Positions 22,722-33,572 of a stretch of 64,000 bases of DNA are shown here, in pieces. A program made the translations under genes and the position numbers. A model generated the notes under the pieces. The model saw nothing but the letters and a program-made list of their open reading frames with translations. It had not been told where the DNA came from and searched no databases. The stretch lies in contig BLAL01000278.1 in NCBI GenBank assembly GCA_015698045.1, positions 992,001-1,056,000 on the forward strand, written 5' to 3'. The stretch comes from Rhizophagus clarus (Eukaryota > Glomeromycota > Glomeromycetes > Glomerales > Glomeraceae). The stretch's first letter is position 1. Each line of letters opens with the position of its first letter.

Positions 22722-24570
22722 TTAGTCCATGCTTAAAGGTCCCCTTTCCATCATTTCATGAGCTTTATTAAAATATTTGCCAGCCTCTGTATCTTTGTAA
22801 GTTTCACGAAATGAATCCCACATAAGTTTGTCCTGTTCGGCCTCAGATAATTCTCCTTTTGGCACAGCAGGTAAATCATAGTATTCACTATTTAGAAAAG
22901 AACATATGTTAGGACAAGTGGAATTACAATTCATCATGTATAATAATACAGTCCCCGGCGAAAGTAATGGCGGTCAGTTTTTTTATATAACGCATAAATT
23001 TTATAATGAAGTTATGAAATTTTTTTTTATTTTCAGAAAGAGGAGTCAAAAATACATATATTTTATTATTTAATAAATATTGGGTTTGACCTCTATCTGT
23101 ATCAAAACATGCTTCAATTTGATTTTGCATGCTATTATCGTTAATAACCTTGCTATCAATAACTATGTTATTTTCGAAATTATTTCACTCCTTTCTAAAT
23201 AAATTGAGAAATAGCTTGTACCATTTTTTTTCCTTTTTTGCATTACCATTTTCTTAATATACTGCATCAAAAACAAACAAAAATTTTCATTGGGATTTGA
23301 GATCTGGGCTTTAAAATGAACAAAAAAAAAATCATTATTGAAAGAAAAATTTTCATACCACCTTAAATATCATGGATATAATTATTTTATATCATCATAA
23401 TAAAAAGCTCACCAATGGTCTAAAAAAACGTTTGATTAGTCAAAAATACACATATTTCAAAGTTTTCATGATGAAAATTAAAAAAAATGTGAAATGATGA
23501 TCATTTCGATTCTGGCAGTAATTTTTTATGATATAAGTTTAGTGCGACACTTTGAATAAAAATATTCAGAATTTTGGCATTTTTTGTAAGAAAGGGATAC
23601 ATTGTTTTATACGAATGCAAAAATTTCCAGTTCAATTAGAAATTTCCTAAAAATTTGTTTCATGAAAAAGTTACCAGCCTCATAAGTAGAATTTATTGTA
23701 ATAGAAGCTATTGTGGGTAATAAAACAGGAATAATGTCAGTATTTGAAATTACTTTTTTTTTATTGCTTTTTAAATGAGCATATCACTGTTCAATTTGGT
23801 ATAATAAGTAATGATTTAATCAAGGTAGTAATGAAGTTATAACCAAATTAAGAAGCGGTATTCTCACCGCCATTACTTTCGCCGGGGACTGTAATAAGGA
23901 TAGTTTTTTAATGATGATATTTTGTTATTTATTCAAATAATTAAAAGATATGTGGTTTAAGCTCAACTTCGATGTAAATTCTAACTGCAATCCAGCTAGA
24001 TTGGAAAGAATTGTGATGACATACCTAAATTCAATTCTTCATTTTCATCAGATAATGTGTCATAATCATCATCGGTATCAACGTTACCATTATGGACATT
24101 AATCAAGTGTTGACTTAACGCACCAGGGGAACCAAATCTGGAAAGATTGCAAATTGGACACTAAATAAAAAAGTTAACGTGATTATATCGGTCACCTTTG
24201 TACTTGCAGAACAAAATAACAGATAAATATTGATTACCTTGAATGGTTTTTGTTGAGCGTGTCGACGTAAATGTTCTACAAAATACAATAATAATTATTA
24301 TTTCTACAGAATCGACGGAGTTAGCAAAGCCAAAAAAAAAAAATACTTGACATATTTTTATACCTTCTAATTTAATAATATTACTTTGATATTTATTGCA
24401 ACCTTCCCACAAACATACTGTATATAATTTGGGTCTCCTGAAATTGAACTTTTGAAAGAATTAATGTGTTGAACGATATGAATTCTAAGTTTCTCCTTGG
24501 TTTCAAAATATTGTGGATCTGAATGAGTACCTAGCCATTTACAGACAAATGGCAATGTAATCTCAGACAT
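22722..24570 (-). pseudogene. C2H2 zinc-finger protein gene with frame lesions and an inserted element
   Basis: Exon-like pieces on the minus strand are 24570 to about 24410, a piece ending at 24364, 24275-24238, 24160-24025 and 22887-22722. They encode three fingers: one starting CKWLGTHSDPQYFETKEKL with HIVQH, a second CLWEGCNKY with HLRRH, and a third CPICNLSRFGSPGALSQHL with NVH. An acidic linker (DTDDDYDTLSDENEE) and a C-terminus (EAEQDKLMWDSFRETYKD) follow. The CxW..C fingers recall the ARID2/RSC9-type zinc-finger tail, so a DNA or chromatin role is possible. The junction of fingers 1 and 2 is off by one base unless an implausible 32-nt intron is used, and the last intron phase also fails. 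A 943-bp element occupies that last intron. This may be a pseudogene or a locus with sequence errors. Confidence 0.6.
22949..23891. mobile_element. Tc1/mariner-like inverted-repeat element, 943 bp, TA target site
   Basis: Perfect 26-bp terminal inverted repeats run at 22949-22974 and 23866-23891, starting CAGTCCCCGGCG. They are flanked on both sides by TA (22947-22948 and 23892-23893). A TA duplication and a CAGT start fit the Tc1/mariner superfamily. No full transposase is visible. One minus-strand frame (about 23130-22950) contains a short protein-like stretch (CFDTDRGQTQYLLNNKIYVF) that may be a remnant. Probably a non-autonomous copy, inserted in the last intron of the zinc-finger locus. 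Confidence 0.85.
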
Positions 24571-25352
24571 GGTAGTGAGTTCGATTAAAAATTATATTCG
24601 TTTGATTATATGATACGTGTTTAATTTATTATTTTTTAGTTTATTTTATTTATTTAAAAGGGGTCAGTCGTACAAGGCGTACAAGGAAAACAGAATATTA
24701 CAAGAAAAAAAAGTAATACAAGGGAGACATATAAAAAAAAATGATTAATACATTAGATTTTTGATTCTCTGACGGATTCTTAGGTCGTACAATTGACCGT
24801 ATTCCAATATAATTGTTTGTTTAGCGTCCGGTTTATGAAAAGTTTGGGTTCATATAAACGAAAAATTTGAAAAAGTTTGGAAATTTCAGAAAAATATTTA
24901 GAGAATTATCACGTTTATTTCAGTTCAGATTTTTAAGAAAAGGGGTGGAGTACGTTAAACAAACAATTAAATTGGAGCGGCCTGACTAATCAGTGTGACT
25001 TTTTTGTCTTTTTTTTTTTTTTACTTTGAAACACAGTAACTCTAACTATATAACTTTTGACAACTAAAACCGTTGTATTATTCTGAGCCTGAACTGTGTT
25101 TGAAGGAAGCGTTGGCGAGAAAATTATAACCCATTGAGACAATTAGCAATTAAGGTATGAATATTTTCAGCTGTAGCGAAAGAAGCGATTTAGAGCTTGC
25201 AAACTAAACATTTTTTGGTTTCTGAGCACTTTACTAAATCACGGAATGTATACAACATAAAATTTCGGCAGTATTTTACTTATGAATTGTTATTTACTTT
25301 CTGTAAAACTTGTCAATAAACAGACTAATCGTAAAAAAAAAACTGCAACACC
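24571..25352. other. Intergenic, nothing recognised
   Basis: About 780 bp between the zinc-finger locus and the kinase relic, AT-rich, with short T and A runs. No ORF with protein-like composition was seen. Confidence 0.5.
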
Positions 25353-26192
25353 ATGGACTCTCGAATTCATCACATATATATGTTTGATAATGAATATGAA
25401 ACCCTAATCGAAATAACACCAAATCGAACTGTTAACTATAATAATCTTCCTCAAAATTATTCAAATCAAAATCACAACTCCCAAAATAACCATTTATCTC
25501 AAATATTATGAGAATGGAGTTTGCATTCATATCTTGATGAAGCACAAGGAATGCTGTGTTGGAGAGATATTGTTGATATGCTTTGGGAGATTTCTGGAGG
25601 GATTGAAAATATTCATGAAAGTGGATTAATTCATAGTCATCTTCATGGAGGGAATTTATTAGTTGAAAATGAACCAGGCTCGATAAAAAAGATACCAATG
25701 AAATATATGGAGTTCTTCCTTATGTTGCACCCGAAATCTTGAAAGGAAATCCACCAACAAAAGCATCGGATATCTTTAGTTTCGGAATTATTATGTGGAC
25801 TCTTTCTGCAGGTGTTCGTCCATGGCGCAATATACCACACGATCTCAGATTAGCCAGTGAAATTTGCTTTGGTCTTCAACCTGAAATTGTTGATTGAACT
25901 CATTCAATTAATGACACAATGTTGGCATCCTGATCCTTCAAAACGACCCACTGAATCTAATTTACATGAATTATTAGGAAATTGGACAATTGCTATCTGT
26001 GATGACCCAGGCCCATCCGAAATATCCAACCAATTTGATATTGCTGAAGAGAAAAAATTCTCAGATTTAGAGCGAAATAAATTTCGACAACAAACTATCC
26101 ATCCCCAAGCTTTTTATACGAGCAGACTCTTACATTTTCCCGAATTAATTAACACGTTTCGTCACAGTAGTGACGATCTGAAATTTTTATGA
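25353..26192 (+). pseudogene. Broken kinase-like gene with an unrelated N-terminal piece
   Basis: An ATG frame at 25353 encodes about 51 residues (starting MDSRIHHIYMFDNEYETL, Asn-rich end) and stops near 25509. In other frames the middle and C-lobe of a kinase follow: HSYLDEAQGMLCWRDIVDML, LIHSHLHGGNLLVEN, a frameshift, VLPYVAPEILKGNPPTKASD, a further shift after PEIV, then MTQCWHPDPSKRPT and a tail with IAICDDPGPSE. The order and the tail match the kinase-like gene at 30970-32341. The N-lobe is missing. At least three frame breaks make this a pseudogene. Confidence 0.85.
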
Positions 26193-26199
26193 AAAAATT

Positions 26200-26378
26200 T
26201 TTTATGAAAAATCCACGACAAAAATCTATTTTATGAAAAATTCACGACTAAAATTTACTTTAAAATTTATTTTATGAAAAATTCACGACTAAAATTTACT
26301 TTAAAATTTATTTTATGAAAAATTCACGACAAAAATTTATTCTATGAAACATTCACGATAAAAATTTATTTTATTAAA
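26200..26378 (+). repeat. Minisatellite: TTTATGAAAAATTCACGAC units
   Basis: Immediately downstream of the kinase relic, five to six copies of an ATGAAAAATTCACGACTAAA-type word recur. The central two units are 57-bp near-perfect direct repeats that include AATTTACTTTAAAATTTATT. Confidence 0.8.
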
Positions 26379-27940
26379 AAAAAAAATTCTATTTTACGAT
26401 TTTAGTATTATGTATAGTGTCGCAAAAAAATTTCGTTTCATTAAGTTTTATTCAAAAAAATGTTCATAGATGTTCATACTTATCGTATGATTCAATTATT
26501 TCGATTTAAATAATTTGATATTTACACAAAACATTTATCACTTGGTATAATTTGAATAATTTTATTGATGAGAAGATATTCGTGTAAAATATTAAAATTT
26601 AATAAACGATTGTCATGACGAGTTACGCAGTTCGCATCTGCTGAATCAATTTTAAACCGAGTGATCGACCGTTAAATATTTGCTTTTCGTTTTCAACAAA
26701 CAATAAACACGAGTCAAAAAAAAAAAAAAAAAATTATGACGAATAATACTATTTTTTCCATTGAAAAGTTACTAAATAATCAAATCATGAGAATCCGATA
26801 ATAAAAAGATTTTCATCAATTAGGCATGTATGATCTCAAAGAATTAATCATATATTCAGTTCTTATTATTTTATTCAAAGGTCAGTGGCGACAACATCAT
26901 ATGTTATCAAAAAAAACAACTTAGGATAACTAAATTGTAGAACTGATCATGTGATTGAATATAATTCCGGCCAAATCATCATAATGCTCATCCTTATAAA
27001 AATCATGTGCAGTATCACCACAATATCGCCACGTGATCTATGTTAATTTGTACCATGCCACAATTCATTCATGTCGTGACAAATAAAATTATTGGTTCGA
27101 GAAAAAAAAATAGATTTGCAATTAATGAACGAATCGGGAAATTTATTGACTCTTCATGGTTAAAATATTGCTTGATATTCATATGTTAGAATATTTATGA
27201 TCTTCATTTGGTCTGCATGCGTAACCACATATATCTATAACCAAAGAACAACAGAACAACAACAAAACATGTGGACATTAAAATTTTGAAAACTAATCTA
27301 AAAATGTATTATCAATACTGTGTGCAATTTCTGACACATGTTTCTATCTTTGTTTAATCTTTTCCGGCGCATTGTAATGTTTATTATCATAAGAGATACT
27401 ACTTATACCAATCGGAACGAAACCATTACCAGATGGAGTCTTGGTTAATTAATTTTTAATTATGATTAAACAATATCCTCGTACGAAAAACGTATGTGAT
27501 CTTTGTTTTTATAATGTTCCAAATAGAATCTTCTGGCATTGAAACATTTGCTTGATATTGATTTAAAATTTTATTTATGAAACGAAATTAATTTATGAAA
27601 ATTCGAATAATTAATAATAATTTATAATATGTACAGATAGTTTCGAAAATATGATTTTTAAGTAAATATTTACAATAATAATACTATATGAGAAATTAAT
27701 AATAATGTAGCATAATATTTGATTAAAATATTCATATAACGTTTCATTTCAATTCTTTTAATTTCATTTGTATTTCATTATCTGCTAGCGACGTAATTGT
27801 CGTAACTGTTGGTCATTTAAATCCAAATCCAAATCCAAATTAATAAAGCAATATCTCAGAATTTCATGACGATCTACATCTAAACCAGGTTCGGATGATA
27901 TTGCAAATATTAGAAAATCACATTGCAATATTATATTAAT

Positions 27941-28065
27941 TCTATTAGATTCGATTAATCGAAATCGAAAATCGAATCCCCGAATCGAAACTTAGATACG
28001 ATTAATCGAAACTTTAATCGATTCTTGAGATTCGATTTTCGATTGAATCGATTCCAATCCCTAGT
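27941..28065. repeat. Motif island: ATCGAA/TTCGAT-rich, hAT-like end
   Basis: More than a dozen copies of ATCGAA or its complement occur in about 120 bp, in both orientations. The right edge reads CGATTCCAATCCCTA, whose complement TAGGGATTGGAATCG resembles hAT-type termini. The left terminus was not found. Confidence 0.6.
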
Positions 28066-29417
28066 CCCACTACATCACTGGTTGTCATCATTTTTCATAT
28101 GTTTAACACTACATTAGCGACTCTTTGTAGTCAAAACCTGTTGAAAGAGAATATGACATGTACCCATTTTTAGATATTTGTGATGGTCAATGTTCACAAA
28201 TTCCGGAATATACACGCTGCATTAAATGGGATCCTCAAAGAAGCATTATTTAGTTAAAAGAGTGGACAAGTGGAAAGCGCGATTGGAATCCCAGAACCCG
28301 ACATGAATATTCGGACTATTTTCATAATTGTTAAGTTGTCAGATTAATGATAGAAATATTGTATGTAGAAGACAAAACATGAAAAAGTTTGCGATTGCTT
28401 CAAATTGATAATTGATTTTTATATATTCGATTAACTACATACTTCTTTGTTCTGAGATAAGTTGGGATTCGTATACACCGCGGAATAAGGCATGGATCGA
28501 AAAGATTAAAGTATCTACCTAAATACCTAAACCAAAATAGCAAAGTAAAAAAAAACCATTATAGCTTAAATGTCTAACCTCCGAATTAATTTTAGAAGTT
28601 TCAACAAGTCCTGTGAAAGCACTTGGATGGTTTAGCGCAATTATTTTTGGAGCTCGTTGTGGACTTGAAAGAGGATTTCTTCTTATTCTTGCTAGTTTGC
28701 TTGGTTGTAAATATACAGTACTATGCATTATTCTTTTGATTTTTCTTGAGGCGTGTGGGAAGTAGTCAATTTGACTGTTGAATCGCGTGATACCACAATA
28801 TACAAATCATCCGGTTAATCGGCGATTAATTTAACCAGATAAAAACTTGTTTTTGACGTAGGCGTAAAACGGAAATATGATTTTCAATAATTATTACAAA
28901 TTTACCATTTGAATTCTTAATAATTTTTTTTTTTTTTAGTGAACAGAAGTTCCTTTTGGAATACTTAATATTTCATATTTCAATACTTCCTTTAGCCCAA
29001 TAAAATTATATCGAGTTATAAATAGTGCTAAATCTAAGAATTTTTAAATAAATAAAAATAAATCTGTTACGTTTTCGTGTATTTTTTTAATAATACTAGT
29101 TATCGATTTATCGAACCACAACAAAACATATAAATTTCATAACATTTCATCACAAAATTCTTTTGCAAGTAAATATTTATAAATCGGCATGATGATGACA
29201 TTTGTAGGAATTAGGGTGTTTAATTATAACTTTTGATAATAAATATGTTGTATAGTCGGTATAGTCACTTAAAAATTAAGGTTGGAATTGCTTACTTCTT
29301 CTAAGAGGCTCATTGATCGATGAAATTTTGGTGTAACATATATCTTTTTTTTTTGCAAGCACTATACACACGCCAGGGTTATCATAATGTTTATTAAACC
29401 TTTATTTAGGTTAAATC

Positions 29418-29626
29418 TAAACATGGGTATCGAAACCGAAATCTACCCGAAACTTTTAGGGTAAGTATATACCGAATCTATAAAACCCGAAATTTAACCC
29501 GAAATTATACATACCGAAATATATCTAAACCGAAACTTTAGGAAATAGCTTTAAGGGTTTAGGTACACAAGTATCGTTAAATCGGATGATTCCGTACGTT
29601 CGGAATAAATCGGGATCACTACACCT
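29418..29626. repeat. Motif island: CCGAAA/TCGGG-rich
   Basis: ACCGAAAT, CCCGAAAC and related words recur about every 15-25 bp. The right edge reads AAATCGGGATCACTA (complement TAGTGATCCCGATTT), a possible terminal repeat. The left edge ACATGGGTATCGAAACC is not an exact partner. Looks like a decayed non-autonomous DNA element. Confidence 0.55.
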
Positions 29627-30409
29627 TGGCGTAATGGACCAAATATACATGTATGTAGAAAGCTAGAAATTGGTTATCCTAAGTCTTGTGACTACAAATC
29701 AAATTACGATCAACGTATATAAAATACAGAATTTTTTTGACTCATTTATGTGCAACATTGGATATTTAATTCAATTCAGAACTTTATTTTATTATTACGT
29801 ATTTTATAAATTCTTTTTCTGGAATTCTTCTCGAAACATTTTTTAACTTTAATTATAATTGTCCATGGAACGGTAAACAATACGAAGTTTGGCACATATG
29901 ATCGGCAAACTATTTTACAGAACCTATATAATAATTATTTTCCCAGATAATTACCGTAAGAAAATTCCGATATAATTTTCGCGTACACTATTTTATATTC
30001 ATTATTTCAACGCAACTCATCAAAAAAAATTGAAATATTAATTTGAACTCAATTATGTTCGGCAAATAAAATAAATAAATAAATAAAATAGAGCATTGTC
30101 TTTTCGTGCTTGTAATGTAACGGTTGAAGAATTATAAAGAAAAAAAAATTTCATAATTTCATATCTTGCCTATCATACCTTGTTATCTCCAAGAAGCATG
30201 TAATGAATTTATAAATTTTGTGTTGCAACAGTACATCTTGGAACATGGGTTTCATGGGCGTTATTCCAATCAATGTCGATAATGTAAAATGTAAAATATA
30301 TTTAGAATTACGTAATTTCGCACTATACATTTCAATTATATGTCAGATATTTCTACAAGACCTATGCACTAATATGTACATACAGTGAAAAATGTTTCAG
30401 ATATCTCGG

Positions 30410-30662
30410 CTGCAAACTAAAATGTGCAGTCGTACAGTGATATGTAAATCTTTTTTAAAAGACGTTACACATTTTAATGGTTGTATGTACAGTCCGTATA
30501 TAGTGAGATGTAAATCTTTCGTTAAAGATGTTACACATTTTAATGGTTGCATGTACAGTCCGTATAGTGAGATGTGAACCTTTTTTAAAGGACGTTACAC
30601 ATTTTAATGGTTGCGTGTCATTCCGATAATGAGATTTAAATGACGTTACACATTTTAATTGT
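30410..30662 (+). repeat. Tandem array, about 70-bp unit, 3-4 copies
   Basis: Units contain GAGATGTAAATCTTT, a short inverted segment, GACGTTACACATTTTAATGG and TTGCATGTACAGTCCGTATA. Copies start near 30420, 30505 and 30570, with a shortened last copy ending at about 30660. It lies upstream of the kinase-like gene. Confidence 0.8.
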
Positions 30663-30969
30663 CTTTTAACATCTTATTTGATCTATTATTAAGTTATTAT
30701 TAAGAAAAATTTTAGTTATTAAAAAACAATATAAAAGTAGAACTTCATTGTATTCATTAATCTTGATTAAATTGACTGACGTTCATGTTTAACATCGTTT
30801 TATTCTGAATAATCATTGCAATAAGCTAGTATATATTTAAACGCTACCGACGAGGACGCCACATCTTTCAGAATCCCTTTTTTTATTATTTTTTTTTTTT
30901 TTATTTCCAACTTTTAATTTTAACAAAAAAAGCAAATAAGACAAGACAAATAAGCTGGAGGTCGCGCAT

Positions 30970-32341
30970 TTGTTCAACCTGACTTCCGGGTCTCGAGATT
31001 TGTCTATAAATAGTTCAAACAACAGTAAAGCTCTATCATATGGAAATTGCTCAGACTGTAAAGAGCAACGAACCGCCGCTGCCTGGTGTAAAAATTGCGA
31101 TATTGCGAATCTGAAAGGAAAATTTTATAATTGGACCAGTGGAAACCCTATGATAGATGAATTCATCCAGTATACTCAATTAAACGCAAATGATAGTACG
31201 GACTACCTTGAGTGGATTGATTTTAATCAATTCGATTTGATTGAGAATACTAACAAACGAGGTGCTTTCAGCTCAATTTATTCTGCAATTTGGATGGAAG
31301 GCCCAAGTTGGAATCTGGACGAAGAGTCTAAAGTGTGGACCCGTAATGGTCCAGTTAAGGTCATTCTAAAGCGATTAGATAATTCTCAGAACATAAATCA
31401 AGAGTTCGTAAATCAAGTAAGTATGAAAAACGCCAAATAACTGAAAATTTTAATTATTGGTTAAACTTAATTATAAATTTAGAATTTACATTTGGCTAAC
31501 AATTTGTTTAATCAAAAAGTTACGTAGATATTATAAATGTTTGCAAAGTGGATCACTTGCAGATTATTTTGGCATGACTAAAGATCTTACATCGTGTTAC
31601 ATGTTCGTCATGAGATATTATGAAAATGGAAATTTATATTCGTATCTTAACGAATCTATGGGAGTTCTTTACTGGAGGGATATTGTAGATATGTTATGGG
31701 CAATATCAGAGGGTCTTAATTTTATTCATGAATATGATCTCGTTCACGGACATTTACACGGAGGAAACATATTAGTTGAGAATGAAATGGGTTTAATAGA
31801 TACTAAAATTGCGGACACTGGATTACACGGTCCCGTTGATAAACAAATAACTTCTAAACAAATTTATGGCGTAATACCTTTCGTTGCTCCCGAAATCCTT
31901 AATGGATATACGTTAACCAAAGAATCTGACATATACAGCTTCGGCATGGTCATGTGGATGTTATCAGCTGGTATACGCCCTTATTGTGATAGACCTCATG
32001 ATTCACAACTTATACAAGAGATTTGTTCAGGGACCAGACCGAATATAGTCAATGGAACTCCACCCGTTTACGCTAAATTGATGTTACAGTGTTTAGATGC
32101 TGATCCATCTAATAGACCAATAGCATCTCAACTTTATGAATGTTTAGGAAATTGGGTCATAGCAATATGTGATGACCCAGATCCTTCGGATTTATTTAAG
32201 CAGTTTGACGTTGCCGAAGGAATTAAGTTCTCAAATTCAAAACAGTTACATTTTAACATTTTACCATGTCATGAAAGAGCTACCTATTATAGTCGGCCAT
32301 TAAATTTTTCGGGACCATTTCTGTATGAAAAAAAGCAGTAA
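30970..32341 (+). CDS. Kinase-like protein with zinc ribbon, probable pseudokinase
   Basis: Exons are 30970(?)-31416 and 31520-32341, joined by a GTAAGT-AG intron in phase, about 422 aa. The order is a zinc ribbon (CSDC, CKNC), the lineage-typical NWTSGN segment, an N-lobe with Gly loop RGAFSSIYSA (residues about 97-106) and Lys in VILKRL (about 134), then the C-lobe to DPSNRPIASQL. The HRD motif is HGH (about 225-227) within HGHLHGGNIL, so the catalytic Asp is His. DFG is DTG (about 248). The APE helix (VAPEI) and the SDIYSFG Asp are intact. Catalysis is therefore doubtful, and a binding or scaffold role is possible. The 5' end is unresolved: no in-frame ATG precedes the zinc ribbon, and an AG acceptor near 31015 suggests an upstream exon. 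The C-tail shares IAICDDPxPS with the relic at 25353. Confidence 0.75.
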
Positions 32342-33398
32342 AGTATGGATTTGCTGTAGTTATTCATCTTTTTATGAATACAGATAAAATATTGTCTTTC
32401 AAAATCGTTATTATTGTGGTAAGAAAAAAATCGGCAAAGTTTTTTTATTTCCTAATTCCTTTATTTGTTAGTTCGTTACATCGGCCTTTTAATTCCTTAA
32501 ATTTCGTTTATTATTTTTTTATTTTTTTTCGTTTTTTCATTATTCACAAGGAATCATAAAGGCACAAACTTAACCATAACACTAACATTTATAGTAAATT
32601 CTTTTTTTTGTTATTGTTACGTAATCAATTATGTATTTCTCCCATTTTTAAGATTTTTTACACACAAATTACATTAAGATTAAAATGTCAATTTTCGAAT
32701 AATATCAAATTCTAAATCTATTTTTTAACGGAAAGTGGAAAGTTCCGCGGTTTACCATATGTTTTATCAATTTTATCGAGAATAATAAATCTAATCTATC
32801 TGAATTTTATGAACATACTTATTTATGTCTCAAAAAGACGATATCTCGCAATATATTATTTTAATTAACAATTATCATTAATAATATTGAACGCACCATC
32901 TTGTTTTATTGTTTTAGGATTAGCGTTTCGATAATAGTTATATCTATCAAAGTTATAATAAAGGGGCGACTTTCTGTATTTTTAACATGTTATTCAATAA
33001 TAATAAACGAGATGACAAATAAGAATGATGAAATAATAACGCGCATAATTTTATGGATATGATTAAATGATATTGAATGATGATGCAATGTTAGTCTAAA
33101 TGATTATCAATAGCGTAATAAAATTTTTCTTTGACGTGTCTTTTAAAATTTAAAATTAAGTACGTGTAGGGATTAAACCATAAATTTTACATATTGTTTA
33201 TCATACGTTATTTAGCTTGTTCTTGGCATAAAAAATTTTCATCTTAAACTTGTAAAGATTACTCAAATTTGGCATAAGGGTTATGCTTTCTTGTTTTTTT
33301 AAAAAAAAAGTTAGTTTTTAAACAAGATATGGTGGACAGGACTTTTTGTCGACGGAAGAGGTCGTAGTCGCTATAAACGATTGTAGGTCACAAACTGA
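32342..33398. other. Intergenic, nothing recognised
   Basis: About 1 kb of AT-rich sequence downstream of the kinase-like gene. One short frame at 32374-32559 is Phe/Ile-rich and not protein-like. Confidence 0.5.
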
Positions 33399-33572
33399 AT
33401 GGCCGCAAGTAGCAAAGTTGTTTTAAGTGATTCGGATTCTGACTCAGATGATGAAGGATTGGAAATACTGAGGATTAAGGAATATATTGAGAAACATGGA
33501 AAGGTTGTAGTTGTCATTGTTTTTTTTTTGCAGGATACCTTGGATAATGTAATTTTTGTTTTATGTTGACGA
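33399..33572 (+). CDS. Possible first exon of an acidic protein (relic or unfinished gene)
   Basis: An ATG at 33399 opens MAASSKVVLSDSDSDSDDEG followed by LEILRIKEYIEKHGK, a Ser-Asp acidic stretch then a helix, of plausible protein composition. A GTTGTA donor-like site follows at about 33504, and an AG at about 33531 gives a very short possible intron. The frame stops near 33570. No partner exon was recognised downstream. Confidence 0.35.

Larger units (their letters stand above)
26379..30386. other. Gene-poor region with protein fragments and motif islands
   Basis: No intact gene. At about 28138-28255 a frame reads PFLDICDGQCSQIPEYTRCI and stops soon after, a fragment of an unidentified protein. 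A 69-codon minus-strand frame at 28519-28728 has no recognised family. Motif-saturated islands at 27941-28065 and about 29418-29626 are listed separately. The remainder is AT-rich without visible structure. Confidence 0.45.
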
